A stretch of 64,000 bases of DNA, taken from positions 25,209 to 89,208 of the forward strand of contig CAVBUH010000050.1 in assembly GCA_963598415.1 (NCBI GenBank). The letters run 5' to 3'. The notes beneath the pieces are model-generated. The model was not told the origin of the DNA. It saw only the letters and a program-made list of their open reading frames with translations, and made no database searches. Made by a program: the position numbers and the translations under genes. The stretch comes from Colimorpha_A sp900556615. GTDB taxonomy: Bacteria; Bacillota; Clostridia; Oscillospirales; CAG-272. Shown here one piece after another: positions 26,880-34,948 of this stretch (its first letter is position 1; the number at the start of each line of letters is the position of its first letter).

Positions 26880-27305
26880 TTATTTGTGATACTTCCCGTG
26901 GTTTGCAATCGAAAATGCACGGTATATCTGTTCAAGCAGAATAACTCTCATAAGCTGATGCGGAAAGGTCATTTTGGAAAAAGAAAGTCTGAGATCGCAG
27001 GCAGCTTTTATGTCCTCTCCCATGCCGTCGGAATCACCGATGACAAATACAATTTCCGATATTCCGTTTACCGCAATACCGCCGATTTTTTCCGAAAGCT
27101 CCTCGGAGGAAAGCTGCCTTCCCTCGACGCAGAGTGCAATTTTATATGCTCTGCGAGGCAGCTTGGATATAATTTCTCTGTCACTTGACACCTCTGTTAT
27201 TGTAAGCCTTGCAAAGCCATTTATACGCTTGGAATATTCTTTTACCGCATCGCGGAGATACTGTTCTTTCAGCGTACCGACGCAGAGTATTGTTATATTC
27301 AGCAT
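26880..27305 (-). CDS. rlmH: 23S rRNA (pseudouridine-1915 N3) methyltransferase RlmH
   Basis: Methylates pseudouridine 1915 in helix 69 of 23S rRNA, on assembled ribosomes. It is a SPOUT methyltransferase of 141 residues, slightly shorter than the usual 155-160. Signatures: ITILCVGTLKEQYLRDAVKEY at the start, FVIGDSDGMGEDIK as the SAM-binding knot (normally FVIGGSDG), and the C-terminal LSFSKMTFPHQLMRVILLEQ with AFSIANHGKYHK. All key residues of the knot are present. It is 49 bp downstream of the MBL-fold gene, a common pairing in Firmicutes. Confidence 0.95.
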   Translation of the reverse strand: MLNITILCVGTLKEQYLRDAVKEYSKRINGFARLTITEVSSDREIISKLPRRAYKIALCVEGRQLSSEELSEKIGGIAVNGISEIVFVIGDSDGMGEDIKAACDLRLSFSKMTFPHQLMRVILLEQIYRAFSIANHGKYHK

Positions 27306-27354
27306 GACCGGTTCCTAAAATTTAAATTTCATTCTATTTGAAAAACATTATTTT

Positions 27355-28140
27355 TCAGACCAATACCGTAATATTCTCCTGATCGGCAACCACTACCGAC
27401 GCACCGTAACCGCAGAGAGAATTTTTGACGGTTTTAAGAGCTGCTTCCGGCGTATTATTTTCTTTACTGAGATGCGCAAGCATAAAAGCATGCGTTCCGC
27501 TTCTCGCAAGCGCGGCAGCTATCTCCGCACAGTCGTCATTGGATAGATGACCACCGTCTGAAAGTATCCGCTTTTTAAGCGCCTCGGTATACTTTCCGTT
27601 TTTCACCATATCTCTGTCATGATTGGATTCAAGCATCACCGCATCGCACCCGTAAAGCATATCGTACACTCTCTGCGTAACATAACCGAGATCGGTGGCA
27701 ACACCGACAGAATGTCCCGCCAGACTCACACGGTATCCGACGCACCGGACGCTGTCGTGAGGCGTACAAAACGCTTCTATCTCGGCTCCGCCGTCAAGCT
27801 CAAGCCTAAATTCGTCTTCATGCATGATGAGACATTCAAAAAGCGGCGTATTCCTGCAAATACCAAGCATCGCCGCCGATTGCTTTATCATATGGACCGG
27901 CATCCTGTATTTCTTTGCCAGCACAGGAAGAGCATGCGTATGGTCGCTGTGTTCATGCGTCACAAATACCGCCGAAATATCCTCCATACCGACGCCGAGA
28001 TTATGAAGCGCCCCTTCAATCGCTTTGGCGGTTCCGCCGGCGTCAATCAGTATCTTATTTTTTCCGGCACGTATAAAGGTGCAATTCCCCTTTGAACCGG
28101 AAAAAAGATTGATAAGTTCAATTTCTCCGCAGTCCGTCAT
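27355..28140 (-). CDS. MBL-fold metallo-hydrolase, WalJ/YycJ-like
   Basis: A 261-residue metallo-beta-lactamase-fold hydrolase resembling YycJ/WalJ, a probable nuclease. The N-terminus INLFSGSKGNCTFIRAGKNK is characteristic. The metal site THEHSDHTHALP (HxHxDH) is intact, with HDSVRCVGY, GVATDLGYVT and ESNHDRDMV supplying further ligands. WalJ is linked in Firmicutes to cell-wall and replication coordination and is usually encoded with walRK; that two-component system is not in the window, so only the fold is certain. Its start overlaps the upstream gene by four bases (ATGA), implying translational coupling. Confidence 0.88.
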   Translation of the reverse strand: MTDCGEIELINLFSGSKGNCTFIRAGKNKILIDAGGTAKAIEGALHNLGVGMEDISAVFVTHEHSDHTHALPVLAKKYRMPVHMIKQSAAMLGICRNTPLFECLIMHEDEFRLELDGGAEIEAFCTPHDSVRCVGYRVSLAGHSVGVATDLGYVTQRVYDMLYGCDAVMLESNHDRDMVKNGKYTEALKKRILSDGGHLSNDDCAEIAAALARSGTHAFMLAHLSKENNTPEAALKTVKNSLCGYGASVVVADQENITVLV

Positions 28141-28553
28141 ATATCAAGCCCCATATTATAAGTAAGATAAATATAGATCATATCAAATACCACCGTAAGA
28201 ATAATCGGTATCAGAATATAAAGCAAAACCGAGGATTTTTTTCTGCGAACTACCTGCTCCGCAATAAAAGTATCCTTCTTTTCCTCGCTCCAATCGCCGG
28301 GAAGCATTTCTCTGTCGGGTACGGTCAGCATACCGCGGTTGAATGCTATATATACTACCGCAAGAATGCCGGCAGCAATACAGTACGCATGGAGAATCCA
28401 TTCCGCATAAAAATATATCGCTATCTGGTATACCGAAAAAATGACGATAAGGGAAACCGACAATATGAGAAGCTTCTTCCCCGGGATTTTTCTCTTGAGT
28501 TTTTGTTCTCCGTCTTTTAACGGAGCGTGTCTTTTTTTACGTTTCTTTTTCAA
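28137..28553 (-). CDS. Small membrane protein, unknown function
   Basis: An unrecognised 138-residue protein. A very basic N-terminus (MKKKRKKRHAPLKDGEQKLK) is followed by three hydrophobic segments: about 29-50, 54-70 and 108-130. The loop between the second and third carries LPGDWSEEKKDTFIAEQVV-RRKK, probably cytoplasmic. It sits between the YhaO-like nuclease (14 bp upstream) and the MBL-fold gene (4-bp overlap), so it is translated as part of the same operon. Confidence 0.75.
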   Translation of the reverse strand: MKKKRKKRHAPLKDGEQKLKRKIPGKKLLILSVSLIVIFSVYQIAIYFYAEWILHAYCIAAGILAVVYIAFNRGMLTVPDREMLPGDWSEEKKDTFIAEQVVRRKKSSVLLYILIPIILTVVFDMIYIYLTYNMGLDI

Positions 28554-28567
28554 AATCTTACCTCAGC

Positions 28568-29695
28568 TTACGAAATATCCTCTCCCGCAAGCGCCAGAAG
28601 ACCGGCGCGAAGGGCTTTGGCGGCAATCGCCCTCTCCTCCGGCGTCCCTGATTCGAGACATGGACGCATTTCTCTGAAAAAAGCTCCTCTTATTGTAGGA
28701 TCATTTTCAAGAGCTTGTACGTCATAAAGGGGAAGAGTGCGGTCAATTATCTCTATGTAAAACAACCCCTGACCGACCGTCTCTTCAAGCTCCTTCGTAT
28801 TGATCACAAGCTCCGGAGACACGTTCCCCGTCAGTATCAGCCGTAAAAGCGTATCGGAGCCAAGCTTTCCTTCCGAAACCGCATTTCTGATACCCGTCAA
28901 AAGCTGTCCCGATTCCGAACAGCCTGATACATCGGCAAAGAGCACCTCATACCTTCGCTTTGAAAAACGCACGCCCGTCGCTTTCACCGAGGTAAGCCCG
29001 CGCTCCTTTGTAATTTCTGCATATATCGCTCCCTTGTGCCCCGTTTCTCCGAAGTCCCTTCCCTCAAGACATCCGCTGTAAGCATAAAAGGTGTTTCCCA
29101 CCTTTTTTAATCCGTCGGAATTGTGAACATGCCCGAAAGCACAGTAATCAAAACCGCAGGCGGCAATATCCGATTGAGAGACGGGACAATAGACGGAAAG
29201 AGGATTCCCGACATCGGCATGAGCGCATAGAATATTGATTCTTGACGAATCCTCAGGGCTTCTCCCCGCAAAAGGATTATAATCAAGGGTACTTTTCACA
29301 AATGCATATCCGTATACGTCGGTATTGAGTTCGGGAAAAGAAAATTTATTCAGCGCCGTATCGGAAAAAACAAAAGCATTATCGGGGAATACCGTTTTGG
29401 CATAAACGCTGTCCTGCGTATAGGGATCATGATTGCCGGGCGCTATCACGAAGCGGCAGGGAGCCGCCGCCGCAAGCTCTTTCACAAAATAGTCTGCCAT
29501 ATCCTTTGTCATAAAGCCGCTGTCGAAAAGATCTCCGGACATAAGCGCAATATCGATTTTATTTGTTTTTATATACATGATAAGCGAAGAAAAAGTTCCG
29601 CGCAGCTCTCTGCGGCGCACCTCTGATTTTCCCGCGTTTCCGCTTTTAAAAGGGCTGTCAAGATGAAGGTCGGCGCAGTGAAGAATTTTAAGCAT
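28568..29695 (-). CDS. DNA repair exonuclease, SbcD/YhaO-like metallophosphoesterase
   Basis: A calcineurin-like metallophosphoesterase of 375 residues resembling YhaO and, more distantly, SbcD/Mre11. Metal motifs are complete: CADLHLDSPF (DxH), IALMSGDLFDSG (GDxxD), VIAPGNHDPYT (GNHD), NILCAHADVG and DYCAFGHVHNSD (GHxH). YhaO normally works with the SMC-like ATPase YhaN or with SbcC; neither is next to it here, which is unusual. It is the first gene of a five-gene run and has a strong promoter at 29728-29756 with GGAGG before the ATG. Confidence 0.88.
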   Translation of the reverse strand: MLKILHCADLHLDSPFKSGNAGKSEVRRRELRGTFSSLIMYIKTNKIDIALMSGDLFDSGFMTKDMADYFVKELAAAAPCRFVIAPGNHDPYTQDSVYAKTVFPDNAFVFSDTALNKFSFPELNTDVYGYAFVKSTLDYNPFAGRSPEDSSRINILCAHADVGNPLSVYCPVSQSDIAACGFDYCAFGHVHNSDGLKKVGNTFYAYSGCLEGRDFGETGHKGAIYAEITKERGLTSVKATGVRFSKRRYEVLFADVSGCSESGQLLTGIRNAVSEGKLGSDTLLRLILTGNVSPELVINTKELEETVGQGLFYIEIIDRTLPLYDVQALENDPTIRGAFFREMRPCLESGTPEERAIAAKALRAGLLALAGEDIS

Positions 29696-29727
29696 GGTTT
29701 TCCTCCGATGTGAGTGTATATGTTTCT

Positions 29728-29770
29728 ATTATAGAATAAAATTGTTACTTTTTCAACCGTTTTTTATAAT
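29728..29770. promoter_or_regulatory. Overlapping divergent promoters for the YhaO-like run and rbfA
   Basis: Minus strand: TTGAAA (29751-29756), a 17-bp spacer and TATAAT (29728-29733). Plus strand: TTGTTA (29742-29747), a 17-bp spacer and TATAAT (29765-29770). The -35 regions interleave, so the two polymerases would compete. The plus transcript would have a leader of about 255 nt before rbfA with no gene recognised in it. Confidence 0.7.
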
Positions 29771-30033
29771 ACTCTTTATTTTTTTTGAAAATGTGTTATA
29801 ATAAATACGGTCGCTGCCGTACAAAGCTCTGCTGCGCGTACGGCTCCAGCATTCAAACCGATTCAAAACGAAAGGAGAACGGCGATTTCGCTTTATATAG
29901 GGGGCAGAAACCGTCATTCGGTTTCCGCGATAAATGTCCCGTCCCCGAAAAAAACATCTGAAACCGATCCGAACTATCCGAGCAGCGCGGAACGTTTCAC
30001 TTAAGTTACAGTGCAAAGCCGCCGAAAATCATA

Positions 30034-30429
30034 ATGGCTAACTACAGAAAAGGACGTGTAGATGAGGAAATGCGCAAGGAGCTTTCCGACATTCTCCGTA
30101 CCGTGAAGGATCCCCGTGTAACCTCTGCGTTTGTAAGCATAACCGGAGTTGACTGCACGGCAGACCTCAAATTTGCAAAAATATATTACTCTGTAATGGG
30201 AGAGCGCCGTGAAGGAGATACAGGCAAAGGACTTGAAAACGCCTCCGGATATATCAGAACTCAGCTTGCCAAAAATCTCAATCTCAGAATTACGCCGGAG
30301 CTTAAATTTATCGCCGACGATTCCATAAAACGCGGCGCTCATATCACCAATCTTCTCCGTAAAGTCGAAAAAGAACTCGACGACGTCGACAAAGCCGAAG
30401 AAGATAAAGACGGAACGGAGGACGAATGA
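30034..30429 (+). CDS. rbfA: Ribosome-binding factor A
   Basis: A 131-residue KH-fold protein that matures 16S rRNA in the 30S subunit. The N-terminus ANYRKGRVDEEMRKELSDIL, the central VTSAFVSITGVDCTADLKFA and YYSVMGER, and the RITPELKFIADDSIKRGAHI segment are all diagnostic. An acidic C-terminal tail (KAEEDKDGTEDE) extends beyond the core. It overlaps nrnA by ATGA, an arrangement seen widely in the nusA-infB-rbfA-nrnA cluster; here nusA and infB are not upstream, so the pair stands alone behind its own promoter. No good ribosome-binding site precedes the ATG. Confidence 0.95.
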   Translation: MANYRKGRVDEEMRKELSDILRTVKDPRVTSAFVSITGVDCTADLKFAKIYYSVMGERREGDTGKGLENASGYIRTQLAKNLNLRITPELKFIADDSIKRGAHITNLLRKVEKELDDVDKAEEDKDGTEDE

Positions 30430-31418
30430 TGCCGGCAAACAACATTACTCTTGAAGAAGCCGCAGACTTTTTTGTAAGCGGAGACTCCTTTCTAATTCTC
30501 TGTCACAAGCATCCCGACGGCGATACGCTCGGCTCGGCGCTCGCCCTTAAACGGGCACTTATTTATCTGGAAAAAAAAGCCGAGATTCTTTGTGCGGATC
30601 TGCCCTCGCCGAATAATGAATTTCTTTTTGACGGGGAAGATTTTCCCGCCTTTGATCCGGAGGATGAAAATGCCGTGCCGGTATCTGTTGACGTCGCGTC
30701 AGAAGAGCTTCTGGGTGATCTTCAGTCAAATTTCGGCGGAAGAATCGCGCTTAAAATCGATCATCATGCGACAAGCGACGATTTTGCCGAACGAAACTAT
30801 ACCGATCCCTCTGCCGCCGCCTGCGGAGAGATTATTTATGATCTTCTGAAGCTGCTTGGTGTTCCGCCGGACATATTCTCCGAGCCGCTCTATGCGGCAA
30901 TTTCCTCCGACACCGGAGGCTTTCGTTACTCCAATACCACTGCACATACCCACAGAATTGCAGCCGAGCTTCTTGAAGCGGGAGCCGACAACGCTTTTAT
31001 CGATCATATGCTCTATGAAAGCCGCACACAGTCGGAAATACGGGCGCTGACCGCCGCCTACGCGAGCATGAGATATTTTCTCGACGGAAAGGTTGCCGTC
31101 ACCGTCATTACCAATGACGACAAAAAACGTCTTGACCTCCGTGAAGAGGATCTCGGTATACTGAGTTCAATAACCAGAGAAATAAGCGGAGTTGAAGTGG
31201 GAATCACCATAAAGCAAAGTAAATCCGACGCTTCAAAATACAAAATATCGGTAAGAAGCGAGCAAAGCTTCCCCGCCAATGCGCTGTGTGCTTTGTTCGG
31301 CGGAGGAGGACATTCCTGCGCCGCCGGAGCCGAAATTTCGGCGTCAAATCCCAAAATCGCCATCGCCACCGTTATAAAGCATCTCGCCGACAGCGACCAC
31401 GGCGTTATAATCGTTTGA
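30426..31418 (+). CDS. nrnA: DHH-family oligoribonuclease / pAp phosphatase NrnA-like
   Basis: A 330-residue DHH-DHHA1 phosphoesterase. NrnA degrades nano-RNAs and 3'-phosphoadenosine-5'-phosphate; relatives also cleave cyclic-dinucleotide products such as pApA. Motifs: LCHKHPDGDTLGSALALKRA (motif I), SVDVAS, IDHHATSDDFAE with the DHH, ISSDTGGFRYSNT, and the DHHA1 FGGGGHSCAAGAEI near the C-terminus. All metal ligands are present. Tandem ATG codons start it; the first at 30426 overlaps the rbfA stop. Given a CdaA in the same window, a role in finishing c-di-AMP turnover is possible but not shown. Confidence 0.9.
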   Translation: MMPANNITLEEAADFFVSGDSFLILCHKHPDGDTLGSALALKRALIYLEKKAEILCADLPSPNNEFLFDGEDFPAFDPEDENAVPVSVDVASEELLGDLQSNFGGRIALKIDHHATSDDFAERNYTDPSAAACGEIIYDLLKLLGVPPDIFSEPLYAAISSDTGGFRYSNTTAHTHRIAAELLEAGADNAFIDHMLYESRTQSEIRALTAAYASMRYFLDGKVAVTVITNDDKKRLDLREEDLGILSSITREISGVEVGITIKQSKSDASKYKISVRSEQSFPANALCALFGGGGHSCAAGAEISASNPKIAIATVIKHLADSDHGVIIV

Positions 31419-31470
31419 CCGCCGAAATTTCACATAGAATCTTACATTGCCGATTGTAAAAGTCAGCAAA

Positions 31471-31549
31471 TTAAGGGAATTGCTGAATCAATCTGCTATA
31501 CAGATTTCCGAGATGATTTTTGAACGATAAGGCAAAATGCAGGATATGG
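31471..31549 (+). repeat. Family C repeat, left half only
   Basis: TTAAGGGAATTGCTGAATC to the AGGATATGG joint where A copies insert in C. The right half is missing, replaced by an A/B composite. Confidence 0.55.
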
Positions 31550-31637
31550 TTAAGGCAGCCACAGCCGGTTCATGCCTTGCGCCTTGACGGCATATCTGCT
31601 TGTCCGGTTTCCGTCTGCTCCACAAATTTGATCGGCG
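31550..31637 (+). repeat. Family A repeat, left half only
   Basis: TTAAGGCAGCCACAGCCGG with the CGCCTTGACGGCATATCTGC block; it then runs directly into an inverted B copy. The right end is absent. Confidence 0.5.
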
Positions 31638-31785
31638 AATTCTCCGATGAAAACACCTTACAAACGGGCAAAGCGAGTCCGCACACCGAGAGGGCACAGT
31701 AAAAATCTGTCATTTCGGACTTCGGTGATAAGCGTGCATAAACCTGCCGCAGTGTAACCGATTGTAAAACAAAGTTTTACAATCG
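31638..31785 (-). repeat. Family B repeat, inverted copy
   Basis: In inverse orientation: ATTCTCCGATGAAAACACC, ACGGGCAAAGCGAGTCCG, GATAAGCGTGCATAAACC, then the closing hairpin CGATTGTAAAACAAAGTTTT-ACAATCG. It is 33 bp before the DUF6062-like start codon. Confidence 0.6.
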
Positions 31786-31817
31786 CCTGAAAAAATCATA
31801 CATACAAGGATAGAACT

Positions 31818-32534
31818 ATGAGCGAAAAAATCTATACCATACCCGTGAACGAGGCTTTTGAAGCCTGTGCCGAAGAGCATTCCCGCGGATGCCCTTTCTG
31901 CCGAATTTACAATAAGCTGGAAGCGAATGAGCTTGATCTGATTCTCGGCGCATCCATGATGGAACCTGATGTAAGAAAACAAACAAACGAGAAAAGCTTT
32001 TGCCCCGACCACTTCAATATGCTTCTTACAGAAAAAAATCGGCTCGGTCTTGCTTTGATTCTGGAATCTCACATGAATCAGCTCCGTGAAGAAGTGAACG
32101 ACAAAGGTCTTGCAGCACTGGTAGGAAAAACCGGAAGCGCCGCCCCGAAACGCCTGAACCGTCTTGACGGAAGCTGCTATGTCTGTGACAGGATAGAATA
32201 TTCCTTCAGCCGGATGCTCTCAAACGCAGTGCTTCTTTGGACGGAAGACGATAGCTTTCGAGATAAGGTGCAGGCTCAGCCATATATCTGCCTGCCTCAT
32301 TTCAGGATGTGGCTTGAAGCCGCGGAACGCGAGCTGAAACGCGGTTATCCTGATTTCTACAAGGCGGTATCAAGGCCGGTATACGCATATTTTGACGAGC
32401 TGCGCTCCGACATCTCCTGGTTCTGTAAAAAATTTGATTACCGCTATGACGCCGAACCGTGGGGCAACGCAAAGGATGCCGTCGAAAGAGCCGGTAAATT
32501 TCTCTGCGGAGATTTACACAAACCCGTAAGATAA
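31818..32534 (+). CDS. DUF6062-like Cys/His-rich protein
   Basis: A cytoplasmic protein of 238 residues with two similar halves that look metal-binding. The first half carries CPFC (residues 25-28) and FCPDHF (near 60), the second CYVC (near 119) and CLPHF (near 156), so each half offers three cysteines and a histidine for one zinc. It matches my memory of the DUF6062 family, common in Oscillospirales and of unknown function. AAGGAT lies upstream of the ATG. Flanking intergenic DNA is repeat-derived, and no operon partner is obvious. Confidence 0.75.
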   Translation: MSEKIYTIPVNEAFEACAEEHSRGCPFCRIYNKLEANELDLILGASMMEPDVRKQTNEKSFCPDHFNMLLTEKNRLGLALILESHMNQLREEVNDKGLAALVGKTGSAAPKRLNRLDGSCYVCDRIEYSFSRMLSNAVLLWTEDDSFRDKVQAQPYICLPHFRMWLEAAERELKRGYPDFYKAVSRPVYAYFDELRSDISWFCKKFDYRYDAEPWGNAKDAVERAGKFLCGDLHKPVR

Positions 32535-32678
32535 AAATAAAAATACAAAAAAACACAACAACAAACTTCTGAAAAACCGATCCATCCGAAAAATCAGCAG
32601 CAAATAAGGCAAGTTCTATTCAAATTCCTCCGTGAAGCACAAAATTCGTATCATTTTAAAAAATATCTTAAAAACCTA

Positions 32679-32707
32679 TTGCAAAATGATTTAATATCGG
32701 TTAAAAT
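32679..32707 (+). promoter_or_regulatory. Promoter of efp
   Basis: TTGCAA, a 17-bp spacer and TAAAAT, 49 bp before the efp start codon. Moderate consensus match. Confidence 0.6.
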
Positions 32708-32755
32708 ATAGGATAGGTTAATAATTTTGTTTTGATATATTGGAGGAACACTTAT

Positions 32756-33313
32756 ATGGTAACAGCCGGTGATTTCAGAAACGGCCTGACTTTTGAAATG
32801 GATGGAAATGTAATGCAGGTAGTCGAATTCCAGCACGTTAAGCCGGGAAAAGGCGCTGCTTTTGTTCGCACAAAACTTAAAAACGTCATAACAGGCGCCG
32901 TCATCGAAAAAACCTTCAGCCCCACCGACAAATTTGAAAACGCTTATGTCGAGCGCAAGGATATGGAATATCTTTACAATGACGGCGAGCTTTACTACTT
33001 CATGGATACCGAGACTTATGAGCAGATTCCCCTTGACGCCAACAAGCTCGGCGATAACTTCCGCTTTGTTAAGGAAAATATGATCTGCAAGATCGTTTCC
33101 TTTAAGGGAAATGTTTTCTCTGTAGAGCCTCCTATGTTCGTTGAACTTGAAGTAACCGATACGGAGCCCGGATTTAAAGGAGATACCGCGACCGGTACTA
33201 CAAAGCCCGCAACACTTGAGACCGGAGCGGTTATCAGAGTGCCGCTCTTTATCGATATCGGCACGAGAATCCGTATTGACACCCGTACAGGCGAGTATAT
33301 CGAGCGCGCTTAA
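32756..33313 (+). CDS. efp: Translation elongation factor P
   Basis: A tRNA-mimicking factor that relieves ribosome stalling at polyproline. It has 185 residues, the standard length, with three OB-like beta-barrels. The start MVTAGDFRNGLTFEMDG at 32756 is preceded by GGAGG; the frame extends eight codons upstream without support. The loop that carries the modified residue reads KPGKGAAFVRTKL, so Lys32 is the candidate modification site. The C-terminus GTRIRIDTRTGEYIERA is a family signature. No EpmA/B or YmfI-type modification gene is nearby. Confidence 0.97.
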   Translation: MVTAGDFRNGLTFEMDGNVMQVVEFQHVKPGKGAAFVRTKLKNVITGAVIEKTFSPTDKFENAYVERKDMEYLYNDGELYYFMDTETYEQIPLDANKLGDNFRFVKENMICKIVSFKGNVFSVEPPMFVELEVTDTEPGFKGDTATGTTKPATLETGAVIRVPLFIDIGTRIRIDTRTGEYIERA

Positions 33314-33447
33314 CCCCACAATCGCGCCACCATGCGATATCGTATGGTCTCGCGCATATAACAGTTCAAAATTGCGCCGGTCTTGCTTATTCAGATTCGG
33401 CGCTTTTAAAAACAATTTTAGTAGTAAAATGAAGGGAAAATACCATT

Positions 33448-33789
33448 ATGAAGATCACAGAAAAAACCGCATATCTCAAGGGACTTCTTGAGGGACTTTC
33501 AATAGATGAAGCCAAACCGGAAGCAAAGCTTCTCAAAGCAATCATCGAAACGCTTGACGATATGGCGGCAGAGGTCGCCGAGCTTACGGCAGAAACCGAG
33601 CATCTTGAGGATTACCTGGATGAAATCGATTATGATCTCGGAAACCTTGAAGCGGATTATTACGAAGCATGGGACGACGAAGATGAGGATGACGACTTCG
33701 ACGACGAAGATTACTGCTACTGCGACGAATGCGACGAAGAAAATTGCACCGACTGCGAGCTTGCGGACGGCGAAAACGACGCGGAATAA
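33448..33789 (+). CDS. CD1247-like acidic, Cys-rich protein
   Basis: A 113-residue cytoplasmic protein. The N-terminal helical part (EKTAYLKGLLEGLSIDE ... AEHLEDYLDEIDYDLGNLE in essence) resembles the domain called CD1247 N-terminal in Clostridia. A strongly acidic segment (DDEDEDDDFDDED) follows, then a cysteine cluster (CYCDECDEENCTDCE) with five cysteines that could hold a metal. The function is unknown. It follows efp by 135 bp on the same strand and ends at a strong terminator, so efp and this gene may share a transcript. Confidence 0.8.
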   Translation: MKITEKTAYLKGLLEGLSIDEAKPEAKLLKAIIETLDDMAAEVAELTAETEHLEDYLDEIDYDLGNLEADYYEAWDDEDEDDDFDDEDYCYCDECDEENCTDCELADGENDAE

Positions 33790-33815
33790 GTCCCGACAAA
33801 CCTGAAGAACATAGA

Positions 33816-33844
33816 GGGGAAAGCTGTTTATCACAGCTTTCCCC
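33816..33844 (+). terminator. Rho-independent terminator
   Basis: GGGGAAAGCTG, a short loop and CAGCTTTCCCC, followed by GTCTTATTGT. It lies 27 bp after the CD1247-like stop. Confidence 0.85.
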
Positions 33845-34149
33845 GTCTTATTGTATACACGGAATGCAATCAGACGATTTCAAACAAACGAGGGTTCTTC
33901 CATAATCGGCAAACGCAAATGCGGTAAAGACCGCGGAAAATCCGAATGAATAAACGACAAAAGCATTATGTATTTCCTTGCACCTGCCGGAAATAACAGC
34001 TATATCAAGGCGAATAATATCAATTCGTAAAAAAAGCAGCAATACTTTTGTGACAAGCGAAACACTGCATGCAAACGAAAACGGCAATTACGTTCTTGCT
34101 TACATGCTAAGTACCCACTAAATAAATTCTCAACGCATCTTTCCGGCTG

Positions 34150-34200
34150 ATTTTTTGCCTTGTCGTTCAAAGAATCATCTTGGAAATCTGGGGCAGTCGG
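34150..34200 (-). repeat. Family C repeat remnant
   Basis: TTTTTTGCCTTGTCGTTCAA and ATCATCTTGGAAATCTG are the inverse of the C left arm. The ends are lost. The neighbouring 33850-34150 has no recognisable gene. Confidence 0.4.
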
Positions 34201-34281
34201 GTTTTGCGGATGAAATCCTAAATTTTGACCATTTAAATTCATAATAATCCAAAGAAAAATACAGTCAAAAACACCCGATTC

Positions 34282-34333
34282 GGCATTTTCCCGACCGGGA
34301 AAATGCCGGGCTTGTTGCTTAACGCAACAGCCC
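34282..34333. other. Tandem strong hairpins
   Basis: GGCATTTTCCC-GACC-GGGAAAATGCC is a perfect 11-bp stem with a four-base loop. It is directly followed by GGGCTTGTTGC-TTAAC-GCAACAGCCC, a stem with one bulge. No gene is adjacent on either strand. Confidence 0.5.
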
Positions 34334-34415
34334 GACTAATTCTCCGATAATGCAGATGTGACAGTAAAACCGGATTTGATAAATCCAATACCAAGAAATC
34401 AAAGCATGTATCCCT

Positions 34416-34593
34416 TAAGACAATACCGCTGAGTTCTGACGGTGCAGATACGCAGTCATATTTTTTCGTAAAACAATACAAATTGAGGAGGCGAGAGCCG
34501 ACTTCTCTGCCGACGAAATTTGTGAAGTGTGAGAAACAGACAAACAGATATGCCGTCAAAGCGCAAGCCGTGACCCCGGCGGTATTGCCTTAA
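34416..34593 (-). repeat. Family A MITE-like repeat, inverted copy
   Basis: TTAAGACAATACCGCTGAG to CCCCGGCGGTATTGCCTTAA, with the core AATTGAGGAGGCGAGAGCC and TCTGCCGACGAAATTTGTG. Confidence 0.75.
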
Positions 34594-34613
34594 TTCCAAA
34601 TCGATGCAGAATA

Positions 34614-34835
34614 TTGTACTATACTCATCCGTATTCCTCTTATAAAAGGGTGACCAATGAAAAGCAGAGTTTACTTGTTCGCAGATTGGTCCTTAAAGGG
34701 AAATCCCTTGATTCCGTTACCGATGAACAAATTGCTTTTGTTGAACAATGGATTAACAATTTGCCACAGAAAATCTTCAGATACCGTTGCTCTGATTTTA
34801 TTTTTAAAAGTGTCCTATTTGATATTGCAATTTAG
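34614..34835 (+). CDS. Small hypothetical protein or remnant
   Basis: A 73-codon frame (MYYTHPYSSYKRVTNEKQS then LLVRRLVLKGKSLDSVTDEQ) that looks protein-like in its middle, with a plausible helix DEQIAFVEQWINNLPQ. No ribosome-binding site is seen. Base composition is more AT-rich than neighbouring genes. It lies between an A repeat and the promoter of the TerB_N gene. It may be a decayed gene. Confidence 0.25.
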   Translation: MYYTHPYSSYKRVTNEKQSLLVRRLVLKGKSLDSVTDEQIAFVEQWINNLPQKIFRYRCSDFIFKSVLFDIAI

Positions 34836-34871
34836 AGCGATATTTTTCGGTATTTCGATCGTTTTCTTCGG

Positions 34872-34900
34872 TTGACACACCGTAATTTATGTGATATAAT
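34872..34900 (+). promoter_or_regulatory. Promoter of the TerB_N-BrxD-like operon
   Basis: Exact TTGACA, 17-bp spacer, exact TATAAT. Transcription would begin near 34907, which excludes the ATG at 34904 as the start codon of the next gene. Confidence 0.85.
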
Positions 34901-34948
34901 TTTATGATAAGCAAAATAAAGCTCGGAGGGAGTGAATTTCGCTTCATC

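Noticed and set aside
32651..33415. A 254-codon open frame opposite efp, and similar long antisense frames opposite relA (9494-10129), cdaR (14781-15482), serC (55369-56103) and asd (57647-58387)
   Set aside because: Each lies entirely over a securely identified gene, has no ribosome-binding site and reads as low-quality protein. They are by-products of codon composition.
34614..34835. A third gene of the TerB_N-BrxD operon
   Set aside because: The strong promoter lies after this frame and before the TerB_N gene, and the frame lacks translation signals.
34904..34948. ATG at 34904 as the start of the TerB_N gene
   Set aside because: It overlaps the expected transcription start just after the TATAAT box, so it would not be in the mRNA.
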